This document shows positions 46,193-54,660 of a DNA stretch of 64,000 bases, piece by piece; the first letter of the stretch is position 1; each line of letters opens with the position of its first letter. The notes below the pieces were generated by a model that had not been told where the DNA came from, did not search any database, and saw only the letters and a program-made list of their open reading frames with translations. Both the position numbers and the translations under genes were made by a program. The stretch comes from Neomegalonema sp. (GTDB lineage: Bacteria > Pseudomonadota > Alphaproteobacteria > Rhodobacterales > Rhodobacteraceae). Where the stretch lies: assembly GCF_028688855.1 (NCBI RefSeq), contig NZ_JAQTXI010000007.1, forward strand, positions 117,009 to 181,008. Direction: 5' to 3'.

Positions 46193-47584
46193 ATGAGCAA
46201 GATCTATATGGGCGTCCGCCTGCGCCGTCTGCGCGAGGCGCGTGGGCTGACTCAGGCGGCCCTCGCCAAGCGGCTGGAGATCAGCCCGAGCTATCTGAAC
46301 CAGATCGAGCGCAATCAGCGTCCGCTGACCGCCGCCGTGCTTCTGCGCCTCAACGCGGCCTTCGACGTGGACATGCGGATCTTCTCGGATTCCGAGGGCG
46401 CGCGCCTGCTGACCGATCTGCGGGCGGCTCTGGCGGATCAGGGCGCCGAGGCCTCGGCGGTGGAGCTGCGGGTGCTGACCGACGAAATGCCCGAGATCGC
46501 CCGGAGCATCGTCGGGCTTCAGGCGCGCTTGCGCGAGGTCTCGGAGCGGGCGGATCTGCTCGCCAGCCGCCTGTCCGAGCCGGGCCGCAGCATGGCCCCG
46601 ACTCCCTTCGAGGCGGTGCGCGACTGGTTCTATGATCGCCGCAACCACGCGCCCGAGCTCGACCTCGCGGCGGAGGGGGTGGGCTCGGCCCTGCCGCCCG
46701 GCGCGATGCTCTCGGGTCTGATCGACAGGCTTGCGGGGCGCCATGGGGTGCGGGTCGCCGTCGCGGAGGACGAAACCCGTCTGCGCAGCTATGACGCCTC
46801 GGCCCGCATCCTGCGTCTGGGGGCCAATCTGGAGCCCGGACGCCAGGTCTTCCAGATCGCCACGCAACTGGCCTTTCTGGAGCAGGGCGAGACCATATCC
46901 CGGCTCGCGGCGGAATCGGGCATGGGGCCGGAGGGGCAGGCCCTGCTGAGGATCGGTCTGGCGAATTACTACGCGGGGGCGCTGATCATGCCCTATCGCG
47001 CCTTTCTGGAGGCCGCCGAAGCCTGCGCCTATGACATCGACCTCATCGCGCGGCGCTTCGGGGTGGGCTTCGAGACGGCCTGTCACCGGCTTTCGACGCT
47101 CCAGCGCCCCGGCGCCAGCGGAGTCCCCTTCTTCTTCATCCGGGTGGATCGCGCGGGGAACATCTCCAAGCGGCAATCGGCGACGGATTTCCATTTCTCG
47201 CGGATCGGCGGGGCCTGTCCGCTCTGGAACGTCTACGAGGCCTTCAGCCGCCCCGGCGAGATCCTGCGCCAGATCGCCCAGACTCCCGACGGCCGGAGCT
47301 ATCTCTGGATCGCGCGGATGGTGCGGCGCGGACGCGGCGGATTCGGCGCCCCCGAAAAGAGCTTCGCCGTGGCTCTGGGCTGCGACCTGGCCCATGCGGG
47401 GCGTCTGGTCTATGCGCGGGGGCTGGATCTGGGCAATCCCGGACTTGCGGCGCGGATCGGCCCCGGCTGCAAGCTCTGCGAGCGGTCGGGTTGTCCGCAG
47501 CGGGCCTTTCCGGAGGTGGGGCGCCCCCTCGCCGTGACCGAGGGCGAGGCCCGTTTCGCTCCCTATTCCAGCGGCGAATCCTGA
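46193..47584 (+). CDS. ScfR/PrpR-type regulator of the methylcitrate operon
   Basis: 463 residues with the same architecture as the regulator at 31590-33050: XRE helix-turn-helix (RLRRLREARGLTQAALAKRL, EISPSYLNQIERNQRPLTAA), a middle IrrE/ImmA-like region, and the short-chain fatty acyl regulator domain with RIGGACPLWNVYEAFSRPGE and the cysteine patch CKLCERSGCPQRAFPE. It diverges from the prp operon, so it should activate methylcitrate genes when propionyl-CoA or methylcitrate accumulates. There is no good Shine-Dalgarno; TGCGAAG repeats sit directly before the ATG. Confidence 0.9.
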   Translation: MSKIYMGVRLRRLREARGLTQAALAKRLEISPSYLNQIERNQRPLTAAVLLRLNAAFDVDMRIFSDSEGARLLTDLRAALADQGAEASAVELRVLTDEMPEIARSIVGLQARLREVSERADLLASRLSEPGRSMAPTPFEAVRDWFYDRRNHAPELDLAAEGVGSALPPGAMLSGLIDRLAGRHGVRVAVAEDETRLRSYDASARILRLGANLEPGRQVFQIATQLAFLEQGETISRLAAESGMGPEGQALLRIGLANYYAGALIMPYRAFLEAAEACAYDIDLIARRFGVGFETACHRLSTLQRPGASGVPFFFIRVDRAGNISKRQSATDFHFSRIGGACPLWNVYEAFSRPGEILRQIAQTPDGRSYLWIARMVRRGRGGFGAPEKSFAVALGCDLAHAGRLVYARGLDLGNPGLAARIGPGCKLCERSGCPQRAFPEVGRPLAVTEGEARFAPYSSGES

Positions 47585-47832
47585 GCGCTGGCTCCGGAGC
47601 CTGATTCCCCTCGCTTGGGGCGCGGCCCTCGGCGCCAACCCGAGCGGTTCGCGGGCCGCGTCTCTTGACGCCATCGGCTGGCCCTATCCGACTGATCTTC
47701 GGGAAATCAACCTTTTCGCGCAGATTTGCGCCGTTCCGGGCTGGACGCCGGGCGCCTCCGTCTGCGAGTCTCCGCTCCGGACGCCGGACGCCTCTGTCCG
47801 GCCCGGGCGGCCACGACTGGAGGAGACGCGTC

Positions 47833-50157
47833 ATGTTCAACCGAAGGGATCTCGTCATGACGGGTCTCGGCCTCGGCGGCGGAGATCTGGTCCGCGTCTG
47901 GTCGCCTGACGACAAGGGCGAGGCTCTCCCGAGGCTGCCGGTGGGCGACAGCGCCCAGCTCGACGGGTCGGCGCTTCCGCATGGCCTGGCCGTGGTGGAT
48001 GAAGCGGGCGTTCTGCGCATCGGCGACGGGGAGACGCTCGGCGGGCGGCGGATGCTCGCCTCCGACTCGCTCGATATCTTCGGTCCCCCGGCCTTGCCGG
48101 CTTATGGCGATGGTGATTATCCGATCCCTGTCGAGCGCTCCGACGTGCAGGCTCTGGTCAAGGCGGCGGCGCTCATCGGCGCGCCTTTGCTGCTGCGTCC
48201 CGGCCAGACGGCCTTCATCGACGTCGGGCCTTCGGGCCATTTCCCGATCTCGCGCCTTCAGGACGCCATCCGCCTTCAGGAGGCCTGGGGCGGGGGGCCC
48301 GCCGTGCGCATCCGTCTCGCGCCCGGACAACATGAGCTCGATAAGGGGGTGCGGGCCTCCCAGTCGATCGTGACCTGGATCGAGGGCGCGCGGGGAACGG
48401 ACAAGAATATCTGGCGCAAGACGGATATCACCAGCCTCTCCGTCGCGGTCGTGGGTCCGAAAGATCCGGCTCGTCCGAACGCGCTCCAGATCACCCGCAT
48501 CACCGTCGGGGTGGCGAGCCTGGAGGGGATCGCGGTCGGCGGCATGGTCCGGCTGCAGCCCTTGAGTCCTGGCGACCTGGCTGAGCAGCAACTCGCGGAC
48601 GGCTGCGCGGGCTGCTTCCAGGTCAAAGCGATCGACGCCGTGGCCGGAACCTTCACGGTGTTCGGACGGCATTACGGACCAACCGCCTTTCCGGCCTTTC
48701 CGGCGACCGGGACCTGCCGCATCGCCCACACCACGCTGAAGGTCGCGTCCACGCTTAAGGGGGGGGCCTTCGTCATCGGCACGGACACCCGCGTCGGCCC
48801 GCCCGGCCGATTGCATCTCAACCTCGCCCTCGACATGTCCACATCCGACGAGTCCAGCACAGGCGTGCTCGTCTTCTACGGCGGCTCGCTCAGCTTCGAT
48901 CCTTATGATCTCTGGATTCACGGCGGGAGCAGGACGGGGATCTGGGCGATCGGGGGGGCTGTGTCGGGCGTCGGCCTCTGCGTCTCCTGCGCGTCGCGCA
49001 ACATCGTGGCGCAACAGGGTTACAATCTCCAGCTCTACGCCATGGTCTCCACTCAGGCTGAATCCTACGCCGTGGCCGCTTCCGCCGACGGCGTCATGAC
49101 GGCGTCGCAGGCTCAAGCCCACGGTGGCGTTTCCTCTCTCTTCGCGAGCGATGGCTCGGCGGCCTGGATGCCCGGCGCGAAGATCTCCGGAGGCCGCTGG
49201 GGCGCCTATGCGCAACAGGGCGCCCAGATCCGCATCGAGGGCGACGCCATGCCCGGCCGCTCCTCCTATGTCGGGGGTCAGGAGGGCGCCGTTCAGGCTT
49301 GGGGCCTGGGCCCCTTCGGCTCGACGGTGGTGCGGATCTCCGACACGACGGATTTCCTCAATCCGCGTGTCTCCGTGGGGGGGGGAGGGATGCTGCTCGG
49401 CGAGAACGCCGCGCCTCTGACGGGCGTGACGGCGGGGGTCGTCACGCGGGAGGGCGGCTGGCTCCCGACGATCCACGACATGCCCGCCGACGTCGAGACC
49501 GGGCTGGACGTGCGCTTCCATGTCCATCAGGGGGAGGGCGACGACGCGGCCGGCGACGGCTCGGCGGCGCGCCCCTATCGCTCGATCCGTCAGGCGATCC
49601 GCACGGCTCCGCCTCTGGCGGCGCTGACCGTCGTGCTTCTGTCCGACTACGTGCGGGGCGCGACGGAGCTGGAGGTCTCGCTCGCCAGTCCCCTGACCCA
49701 GATCCGGATCATCGGCGCCTCCTCATCCGGGCGATACGTCAACCGGACGCTGACGCTCACGAACTTCCTCTTCCCGGACGGGGCGTCCTATGGCGCGGGG
49801 TTCCTCGCGGCGCCGCGCGAACATGGGCGGCTCACGGTCGGCCTGGAGTTCCTGACGATCCGCTTTCCGGCCCCGCCCGGAGGAGGCCTCACGACGCGCG
49901 GCTATCAGGATGGCCTCGTCGGACGCACGGCTGCGGATCTCGGCCCGCCGGATCTGTTCGTCGGCCTCAGGTCGACGACTCTCGAACGCGAGGCGGGCGC
50001 CACCGGCCTGGTGATCGCCAGCCCCTACGGCAAGCGCGCGCTCTGGGCGGACGCCGTGATCCATGGCCCGGACATGGCCGGAAGATGGGTCGCGGGCGTC
50101 GCGGCCGGCGCCGCCCCGGACGGCAACGTCGTCTCGTCCAATCTGGCGACCCTGTGA
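47833..50157 (+). CDS. Phage-like tail-spike/fibre protein (parallel beta-helix)
   Basis: 774 residues from ATG at 47833 (GGAGGAG upstream). The N-terminus (MFNRRDLVMTGLGLGGGDLV) mimics a Tat motif but has no hydrophobic core. Residues about 40-80 (LPHGLAVVDEAGVLRIGDGE, TLGGRRMLAS) resemble the head-binding 'GDG-T-GG' region common in phage tail fibres. The rest is rich in short Gly/Ser/Thr beta segments typical of right-handed beta-helix spikes, with a second helix-like start near residue 565 (FHVHQGEGDDAAGDGSAARP, YRSIRQAIRTA). No lyase or sialidase motif seen. It is followed 9 bp later by a small protein that looks like a tail-fibre accessory. Possible roles: receptor-binding spike of a gene transfer agent or remnant phage, or a surface polysaccharide-binding protein. 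Confidence 0.65.
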   Translation: MFNRRDLVMTGLGLGGGDLVRVWSPDDKGEALPRLPVGDSAQLDGSALPHGLAVVDEAGVLRIGDGETLGGRRMLASDSLDIFGPPALPAYGDGDYPIPVERSDVQALVKAAALIGAPLLLRPGQTAFIDVGPSGHFPISRLQDAIRLQEAWGGGPAVRIRLAPGQHELDKGVRASQSIVTWIEGARGTDKNIWRKTDITSLSVAVVGPKDPARPNALQITRITVGVASLEGIAVGGMVRLQPLSPGDLAEQQLADGCAGCFQVKAIDAVAGTFTVFGRHYGPTAFPAFPATGTCRIAHTTLKVASTLKGGAFVIGTDTRVGPPGRLHLNLALDMSTSDESSTGVLVFYGGSLSFDPYDLWIHGGSRTGIWAIGGAVSGVGLCVSCASRNIVAQQGYNLQLYAMVSTQAESYAVAASADGVMTASQAQAHGGVSSLFASDGSAAWMPGAKISGGRWGAYAQQGAQIRIEGDAMPGRSSYVGGQEGAVQAWGLGPFGSTVVRISDTTDFLNPRVSVGGGGMLLGENAAPLTGVTAGVVTREGGWLPTIHDMPADVETGLDVRFHVHQGEGDDAAGDGSAARPYRSIRQAIRTAPPLAALTVVLLSDYVRGATELEVSLASPLTQIRIIGASSSGRYVNRTLTLTNFLFPDGASYGAGFLAAPREHGRLTVGLEFLTIRFPAPPGGGLTTRGYQDGLVGRTAADLGPPDLFVGLRSTTLEREAGATGLVIASPYGKRALWADAVIHGPDMAGRWVAGVAAGAAPDGNVVSSNLATL

Positions 50158-50166
50158 GGATCCGAC

Positions 50167-50754
50167 ATGAGCGTTCCTGACGAATTTGACCTTGAAAAGC
50201 TCTGGCGCGACATCCCCGAGCCGGAAAATCTGCCCGAGCCGCAGGCTCTTCGTCCTGCGGATCCTCCGCTCGTCGAGCCCCCGGAGGAATCCGGCGAGCG
50301 GCTCACCCTGACGCATGAGGGCGTGACCTACGCCGTCATGACGCCGGAGCGTCTGCGGGCGGCGGGCGTGCCCGGGGCGGTCGTCCGGGCGGCGCTGACC
50401 GCCAGGGCCCGGACGGCGGCGCGGCAGGTTCTGGATGCGCATGTCGCGGCGGCGCGCGCCGCCTTCGTGACGGCTCTGCCCGGCCAGGAGATGGTCTATC
50501 TCGCCAAGGAGGCGGAGGCTCGGGAATGGGCGGCGGCGACCGCTCCGGATCTGGCGGATTATCCGCTGCTCTCGGCGGAGGTCGGCGTGACGGCCGAGAC
50601 CGCCGACCAGCTCGCGCAGGTCTGGCTGAACATGGCGGCGCTCTGGCGCTCGGCGGCGGCGCGGCTGGAGGCGCGGCGTCTGGGAGTCTCCGCCGCCCTC
50701 GACGCGGCGCGGAGCCCCGAGGAGGTCGAGGCCGCCTTGCGCGCCCTGACCTGA
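50167..50754 (+). CDS. Probable tail-fibre accessory/assembly protein
   Basis: 195 residues, no signal peptide. The second half, helical, follows a pattern common in small phage proteins encoded next to tail fibres: PGQEMVYLAKEAEAREWAAA, APDLADYPLLSAEVGVTAET, ADQLAQVWLNMAALWRSAAA, LEARRLGVSAALDAARSPEE. The first half is acidic and Pro-rich (LWRDIPEPENLPEPQALRPA). Together with the upstream spike-like gene it forms a two-gene module. The assignment rests on this weak pattern and the context; it could also be an unrelated hypothetical protein. Confidence 0.6.
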   Translation: MSVPDEFDLEKLWRDIPEPENLPEPQALRPADPPLVEPPEESGERLTLTHEGVTYAVMTPERLRAAGVPGAVVRAALTARARTAARQVLDAHVAAARAAFVTALPGQEMVYLAKEAEAREWAAATAPDLADYPLLSAEVGVTAETADQLAQVWLNMAALWRSAAARLEARRLGVSAALDAARSPEEVEAALRALT

Positions 50755-50847
50755 GCCCTCCTGCGGCCGATCTCCTTCCGGCCTGCGTTTAAACCGGCTT
50801 TCATCCTCCCGCCGCCATCCTGAGGCGCGATCTTCAGGAGGGCGGCG

Positions 50848-51261
50848 ATGGCGCATCTGTTCGGATCTCTCGACGAGATCGTCTTCTGGCTGGCGATGGG
50901 CTATGGAGTCCTGGCGGCCCTGGACATGATCCTGCGGGCGCTCGGGCGGGGCCTGCGCCTGATCGTTCCGAACATGTTTCCGGTCGCGCTCCTGCTCCTC
51001 TTCCTGCTCCAGTCGGCGGTCCTGGAGACGCCGTCCGGCGAAGTCGTCGCGCGGCTGGCTCTGGGCTTCGGAGTTCTGGCCGCCGGATTCCTGCTCTACG
51101 CCCGGGACCGCAGCCTGCCGGCCGGGGTGCTGAAGGGCTTCGCCGGAGCCGCCCCCTTCCTCGGCTGGGAGAGGTTTCCGGAGACGCTCTTCGCCTTCGG
51201 CCTGATCTGTCTGGCCGGCGGCCTCTGCGCGCTCGCCATCGAGAGGATCCGGCGGGCCTGA
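50848..51261 (+). CDS. Small multi-pass membrane protein, unknown
   Basis: 137 residues with a GGAGGGCGGCG ribosome-binding region. About four hydrophobic segments are visible: EIVFWLAMGYGVLAALDMIL, LIVPNMFPVALLLLFLLQSA, VARLALGFGVLAAGFLLYAR and LFAFGLICLAGGLCALAIER. I do not recognise the family. It stands 93 bp after the phage-like pair; gene-to-gene coupling to it is not evident. The dispersed hairpin element follows its stop codon. Confidence 0.65.
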   Translation: MAHLFGSLDEIVFWLAMGYGVLAALDMILRALGRGLRLIVPNMFPVALLLLFLLQSAVLETPSGEVVARLALGFGVLAAGFLLYARDRSLPAGVLKGFAGAAPFLGWERFPETLFAFGLICLAGGLCALAIERIRRA

Positions 51262-51274
51262 GGACCGGCGGCCC

Positions 51275-51377
51275 CCTGGAGCGTTTTCCGATCACGTCGG
51301 ATCGTTCAGACGCTCCAGGTTCTTGTCTGGCCGCATTTTCGCGACGCGAAGCCATTCGGCTTCGCTGGAAAATGCTC
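51275..51377. repeat. Dispersed palindromic (REP/MITE-like) element
   Basis: About 103 bp bounded by near-perfect 11-bp inverted ends GAGCGTTTTCC (51279-51289) and GGAAAATGCTC (51367-51377). Inside are two stems: CCTGGAGCG (51275-51283) / CGCTCCAGG (51311-51319), and GCGAAGCC-attc-GGCTTCGC (51346-51365). Elements of this look (GAGCGTTTTCCGATCACG and similar) are widespread in alphaproteobacterial intergenic DNA. The right end contributes the stop codon (TAG, 51379-51377) of the leftward hydrolase gene. It may also act as a bidirectional terminator. Confidence 0.75.
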
Positions 51378-52396
51378 TAGAGCCCCCGTTCTCCGAGATA
51401 GCCGTCGATCTCGCGCCAGAGCTTCTGGCGGATGGCGTCGCTCTCCATCCAGGCGTCATGGCGGCAGTCGAGCAGGTTGACCAGCCGCGAGAGCGGTTCG
51501 CGTTCGGCCCAGACGTCGATGGCGGCGTTCTGCACCACCGTGTCGCGCTCGCAGGTGAAGACGAGGCAGGGCAGGCCCAGAGACTCGCGCGGACGCGCCG
51601 CCAGAGCGTCGATCTCCCGGAAGGCCGCCGCCAGCCAGGCCCAGCTCGGCCCGCCGATGGCGAGCTCGGGATTCGCCTTCAGAAGCTGGGCCATGACGTT
51701 GAACCTGCGTTCGTCGCTGGTCAGGCTGTTGTTTTCGAAGGGGCGTTCGGCGCCGCTGCGGCGCTCCTGTCCGAAGGCCCGCCGCTGCCCGAGCTTGATC
51801 CGCACGAAGCGCGCCGAAAGCCGACGCGCCAGCCGCTCCACGCCCGGCTCCAGCGAGATCCCGAGCATGGGCGCGGTGAAGACCGCTCCGGCGAAGCGTT
51901 CGCGCAGCGGCCCGCCGAGCGCCTCGACGCCGATGGCCCCGCCCATGGAGTGCCCCACCATCAGCTTGGGGCCTGCGATCTCCAGCACGAGCGGGTGATC
52001 GAGAACCGCCTGGAGATCCTGCTGGAACTCCTTGAAGTCCTCGACATATCCGAGGCGGCGATCCGCCGCCTGCCGCGTCGAGAGCCCCTGTCCGCGCCAG
52101 TCGAAGGCGAGCACCGCGAAGCCCCGGGCGCGCCATTCGCCCACGGCCTCGACGTATTTGTCGAGGAACTCGGCCCGGCCCTGGAGCAGGATCACGAATC
52201 CGCGCCCGCTGCCCGGCCAGAAGGCGGCCCTCAGCCGCACGCGCTGGTCCGGCTGGACCCAGAAGCCTTCGGCTCCTTCGGGAACGGTCGGTTCCGGCGC
52301 GTAGGGCGGGCTGCGCTGCTCGCGCCCATGGCGGCGCAGAGCCCCGGCGATGGCCCGCGCCTGAGCGGCCTGACGGATGAGGCTGAAACGTCTCAT
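51377..52396 (-). CDS. Alpha/beta hydrolase, lysophospholipase (PldB) family
   Basis: 339 residues. Nucleophile Ser150 in LMVGHSMGGAIG; oxyanion/strand region FVILLQGRAEFLDKYVEAVG and VLAFDWRGQGLSTRQAADRR; likely acid Asp in VFTCERDTVVQNAAIDVW; His in LLDCRHDAWMESDAIRQ. This matches the monoglyceride lipase/lysophospholipase L2 group. No signal peptide, so cytosolic or membrane-associated. The last bases of the coding sequence and its stop codon come from the dispersed palindromic element. Confidence 0.87.
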   Translation of the reverse strand: MRRFSLIRQAAQARAIAGALRRHGREQRSPPYAPEPTVPEGAEGFWVQPDQRVRLRAAFWPGSGRGFVILLQGRAEFLDKYVEAVGEWRARGFAVLAFDWRGQGLSTRQAADRRLGYVEDFKEFQQDLQAVLDHPLVLEIAGPKLMVGHSMGGAIGVEALGGPLRERFAGAVFTAPMLGISLEPGVERLARRLSARFVRIKLGQRRAFGQERRSGAERPFENNSLTSDERRFNVMAQLLKANPELAIGGPSWAWLAAAFREIDALAARPRESLGLPCLVFTCERDTVVQNAAIDVWAEREPLSRLVNLLDCRHDAWMESDAIRQKLWREIDGYLGERGL

Positions 52397-52418
52397 GGGC
52401 GGTCGCTCCGGGCGGTCC

Positions 52419-52730
52419 TCAGAGGATCTGGGCCAGCTTCATGGCCACGCCCATGGATCCGTCGATCTTGATCTTGCCGGTCATGAAGGCGACGGTCGGA
52501 TTGAGCTCGCCGTCCATCAGCTCCTTGAAGGTGTCGAAATTGGCGCGGATGGTGCATTGGGCCTCCTCGCCGGGAGCGCCTTCCCGGATTTCGGGCGCGC
52601 CGCCGCGGCCGTCCACGAAGACCGCTCCGCCGTCCTTGAACTCGAAGAGGATCGTGGCCCCCAGGGAATCGGCGCCGGAAAGTTTGTCCTTCGCCGTTTC
52701 AACGGCCTTGGCGATCTTCTGCGCGTCCAT
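52419..52730 (-). CDS. SCP2 sterol-binding domain protein
   Basis: 103 residues. Two ATGs lie in tandem (52733 and 52730); AGGAGG six bases upstream favours the second. SCP2 pattern: LGATILFEFKDGGAVFVDGR, AQCTIRANFDTFKELMDGEL, NPTVAFMTGKIKIDGSMGVA, MKLAQIL. The fold binds acyl chains or lipids; bacterial single-domain forms are often called lipid carrier proteins. It is 22 bp upstream of the lysophospholipase-like gene and probably in the same operon, so both may serve lipid turnover. Confidence 0.9.
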   Translation of the reverse strand: MDAQKIAKAVETAKDKLSGADSLGATILFEFKDGGAVFVDGRGGAPEIREGAPGEEAQCTIRANFDTFKELMDGELNPTVAFMTGKIKIDGSMGVAMKLAQIL

Positions 52731-52833
52731 CATATTCCTCCTGAGCTTATGGGAGCCTTCGCGGGCCCTGCGGCGGCGTTTAGGATAACGGCAAGGCCAG
52801 GGCGCCGCCATGACGAATTCGAAGGGGAAGGCC

Positions 52834-53532
52834 ATGCACGCAAGGCTTCTACGCGCGCGGCGCGGGCTTGGAAAGGGCGCCCTCGGGGCAGGAGCGGCGC
52901 TGCTTCTGCTGCTGGGAGCGAGCTTCTCCGCCGGGGCCCAGGATCTGGAGTCCGGGGGCGCGGAGCCCTTCGCCATCCCCGATATGGAGAGCGGAGCCGC
53001 CGAGCCCTCCGCCCCCGAGCCGACGGACGAGGCGACGCCCCGGACCCGCGCGGAGCGCCTCGACGCGCTCTTCGCCGAGCTGCTCGAACCGGGCCTGACG
53101 GAAGGCGCCGCCACGCGGGTTCAGGCGCAGATCGGGCGTCTCTGGTCGGAATCGGGCTCGGACACGCTGGATCTGCTGCTGCTGCGCGGGAAACGGGCCG
53201 TCGCGGCGGGCGAGCTGGGGAAGGCGAAGGCGCATTTCTCGCGGCTGATCGCCTTCGCGCCGGAGTTCCCCGAAGGCTGGAGCTCGCGGGCCGCCGCCGC
53301 CTACGCCGACGGGGATTTCGGCCGGGCTCTGGCCGACGTGGGGCGGGCGGTGGAGCTGGAGCCGCGTCATTTCGCGGCCTGGTCGGGGCTCGGGGCGATT
53401 CTGGAGAAGATGGACCGTCCGCGCGAGGCTCTGGCGGCTTTCCGGCGGGCTCTGGAGATCAATCCCTTCAGCAAGACGGCCAGGGGCGGAATCGAGCGCC
53501 TGGAGCAGGAGATCGACGGGCGGGACGCCTGA
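52834..53532 (+). CDS. Exported TPR-repeat protein
   Basis: 232 residues. An in-frame ATG at 52810 exists, but AAGGGG six bases before 52834 favours MHARLLRARRG. Signal peptide to about residue 36 (GAALLLLLGASFSAGAQ). An acidic Pro-rich segment follows, then three or so TPR units: KAHFSRLIAFAPEFPEGWSS, RAAAAYADGDFGRALADVGR, AVELEPRHFAAWSGLGAILE, PREALAAFRRALEINPFSKT. TPR proteins scaffold periplasmic complexes; the partner is unknown. Divergent from the SCP2 gene. Confidence 0.85.
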   Translation: MHARLLRARRGLGKGALGAGAALLLLLGASFSAGAQDLESGGAEPFAIPDMESGAAEPSAPEPTDEATPRTRAERLDALFAELLEPGLTEGAATRVQAQIGRLWSESGSDTLDLLLLRGKRAVAAGELGKAKAHFSRLIAFAPEFPEGWSSRAAAAYADGDFGRALADVGRAVELEPRHFAAWSGLGAILEKMDRPREALAAFRRALEINPFSKTARGGIERLEQEIDGRDA

Positions 53533-53590
53533 GCCGGGAGCGCGGCCTTCCCTGAGGCGGGCCTGAGCGGGCCCGGGGATCTGGAATCGC

Positions 53591-53618
53591 ATGGCCCGCC
53601 TCCGGGGAGGCGGGCCAT
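53591..53618. terminator. Strong hairpin between the TPR and metallopeptidase genes
   Basis: 12-bp perfect stem ATGGCCCGCCTC / GAGGCGGGCCAT with a 4-nt loop, followed on the plus strand by GGCGTTTTC. It lies between two convergent genes and can end both; the T-tract favours the plus-strand TPR gene. Confidence 0.75.
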
Positions 53619-53648
53619 GGCGTTTTCGGGAGGTCCGGGCGGCGGCGA

Positions 53649-54506
53649 TCACAGATCGTCGTAATCCGGCGAGAAGGTGTCGCACTGGCGGATGTCTCCG
53701 CCGCGCAGGCCGGTGGTCAGCCAGCGCTGCCGCTGCTCCGAGGTGCCATGGGTGAAGGTCTCGGGGCGCACGCGGCCGGAGCGGCCCTGGAGGGCGTCGT
53801 CGCCGATCTTCGCGGCGGCGTTCAGGGCCTCTTCGAGGTCTCCGCGCTCCAGGATGCCGAAGTTCTGATGCGCCCGGTTGGCCCAGACGCCCGCATAGCA
53901 ATCGGCCTGGAGTTCGAGCCGCACGGTCGCCTGATTGGTCTGGAGGCGGTTGCCCGAGCTGCGCACCTGATCCACGCGCCGCACGGCTCCGGTCAGGTTC
54001 TGGACGTGATGGGCGACCTCATGGGCCACCACATAGGCCTGAGCGAATTGTCCGCCCGCCCCGAGCTGACGCTCCAGCGTGCGGAAGAAGTCGAGGTCCA
54101 GATAGACCTTGCGGTCGGCGGGGCAATAGAAGGGGCCGCTGGCGGCCTCGGCGGCGCCGCATCCGGAGGTGGTCGCGCCGGAGAACAGCACCAGCGTCGG
54201 CTTGACGTAGCTGGCGCCGAGATCCTCGCGGAAGATCTGCGTCCAGACTTCTTCGGTGTCCGCGAGGGTCACGGAGATGAACTGCGCCGCCTGATCGTTG
54301 GGGTCGACCTGTCCGGGCGCGACCTGCTGCTGGCCCGGCGCGCCGGGCTGGCCCACGCCGACCATCCGCAGCAGAGGCACCGCGTCCGGGAAGAAGATCG
54401 AGGCGAGGAAGAGGATGATGGCGCCGAGGCCCAGGCCTCCGCCCGCCGCCTTCAGGCCGCGCCGGTCTTCGATGTTGCCGCTGCCGCGGCGCCCTTGCCA
54501 TTTCAT
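53649..54506 (-). CDS. Neutral zinc metallopeptidase (YpfJ family)
   Basis: 285 residues. N-terminal cytosolic segment MKWQGRRGSGNIEDRRG, one transmembrane anchor (GAIILFLASIFFP), a Gln/Pro/Gly-rich linker, then the peptidase domain with YCPADRKVYLDLDFFRTLER and the zinc motif HEVAHH (His162, Glu163, His166). The C-terminal RPETFTHGTSEQRQRWLTTG and GDIRQCDTF are typical of the YpfJ family. The domain faces the periplasm; substrate unknown. Single gene, convergent with the TPR gene. Confidence 0.92.
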   Translation of the reverse strand: MKWQGRRGSGNIEDRRGLKAAGGGLGLGAIILFLASIFFPDAVPLLRMVGVGQPGAPGQQQVAPGQVDPNDQAAQFISVTLADTEEVWTQIFREDLGASYVKPTLVLFSGATTSGCGAAEAASGPFYCPADRKVYLDLDFFRTLERQLGAGGQFAQAYVVAHEVAHHVQNLTGAVRRVDQVRSSGNRLQTNQATVRLELQADCYAGVWANRAHQNFGILERGDLEEALNAAAKIGDDALQGRSGRVRPETFTHGTSEQRQRWLTTGLRGGDIRQCDTFSPDYDDL

Positions 54507-54660
54507 GCGTTCGTCTCTTCAGAATCTCGGGGACCGCCCTTTCGCGCCGGGAGTGGCGCAAAATGGCGCAGGTCTCCAAAATGCAGGGGATGGGGCGAAA
54601 AGGCAATCGCCGGGATCCGTCTCCGCGCGGGATTCCTTCCGCGAACCCCGCGTTCGGGCT

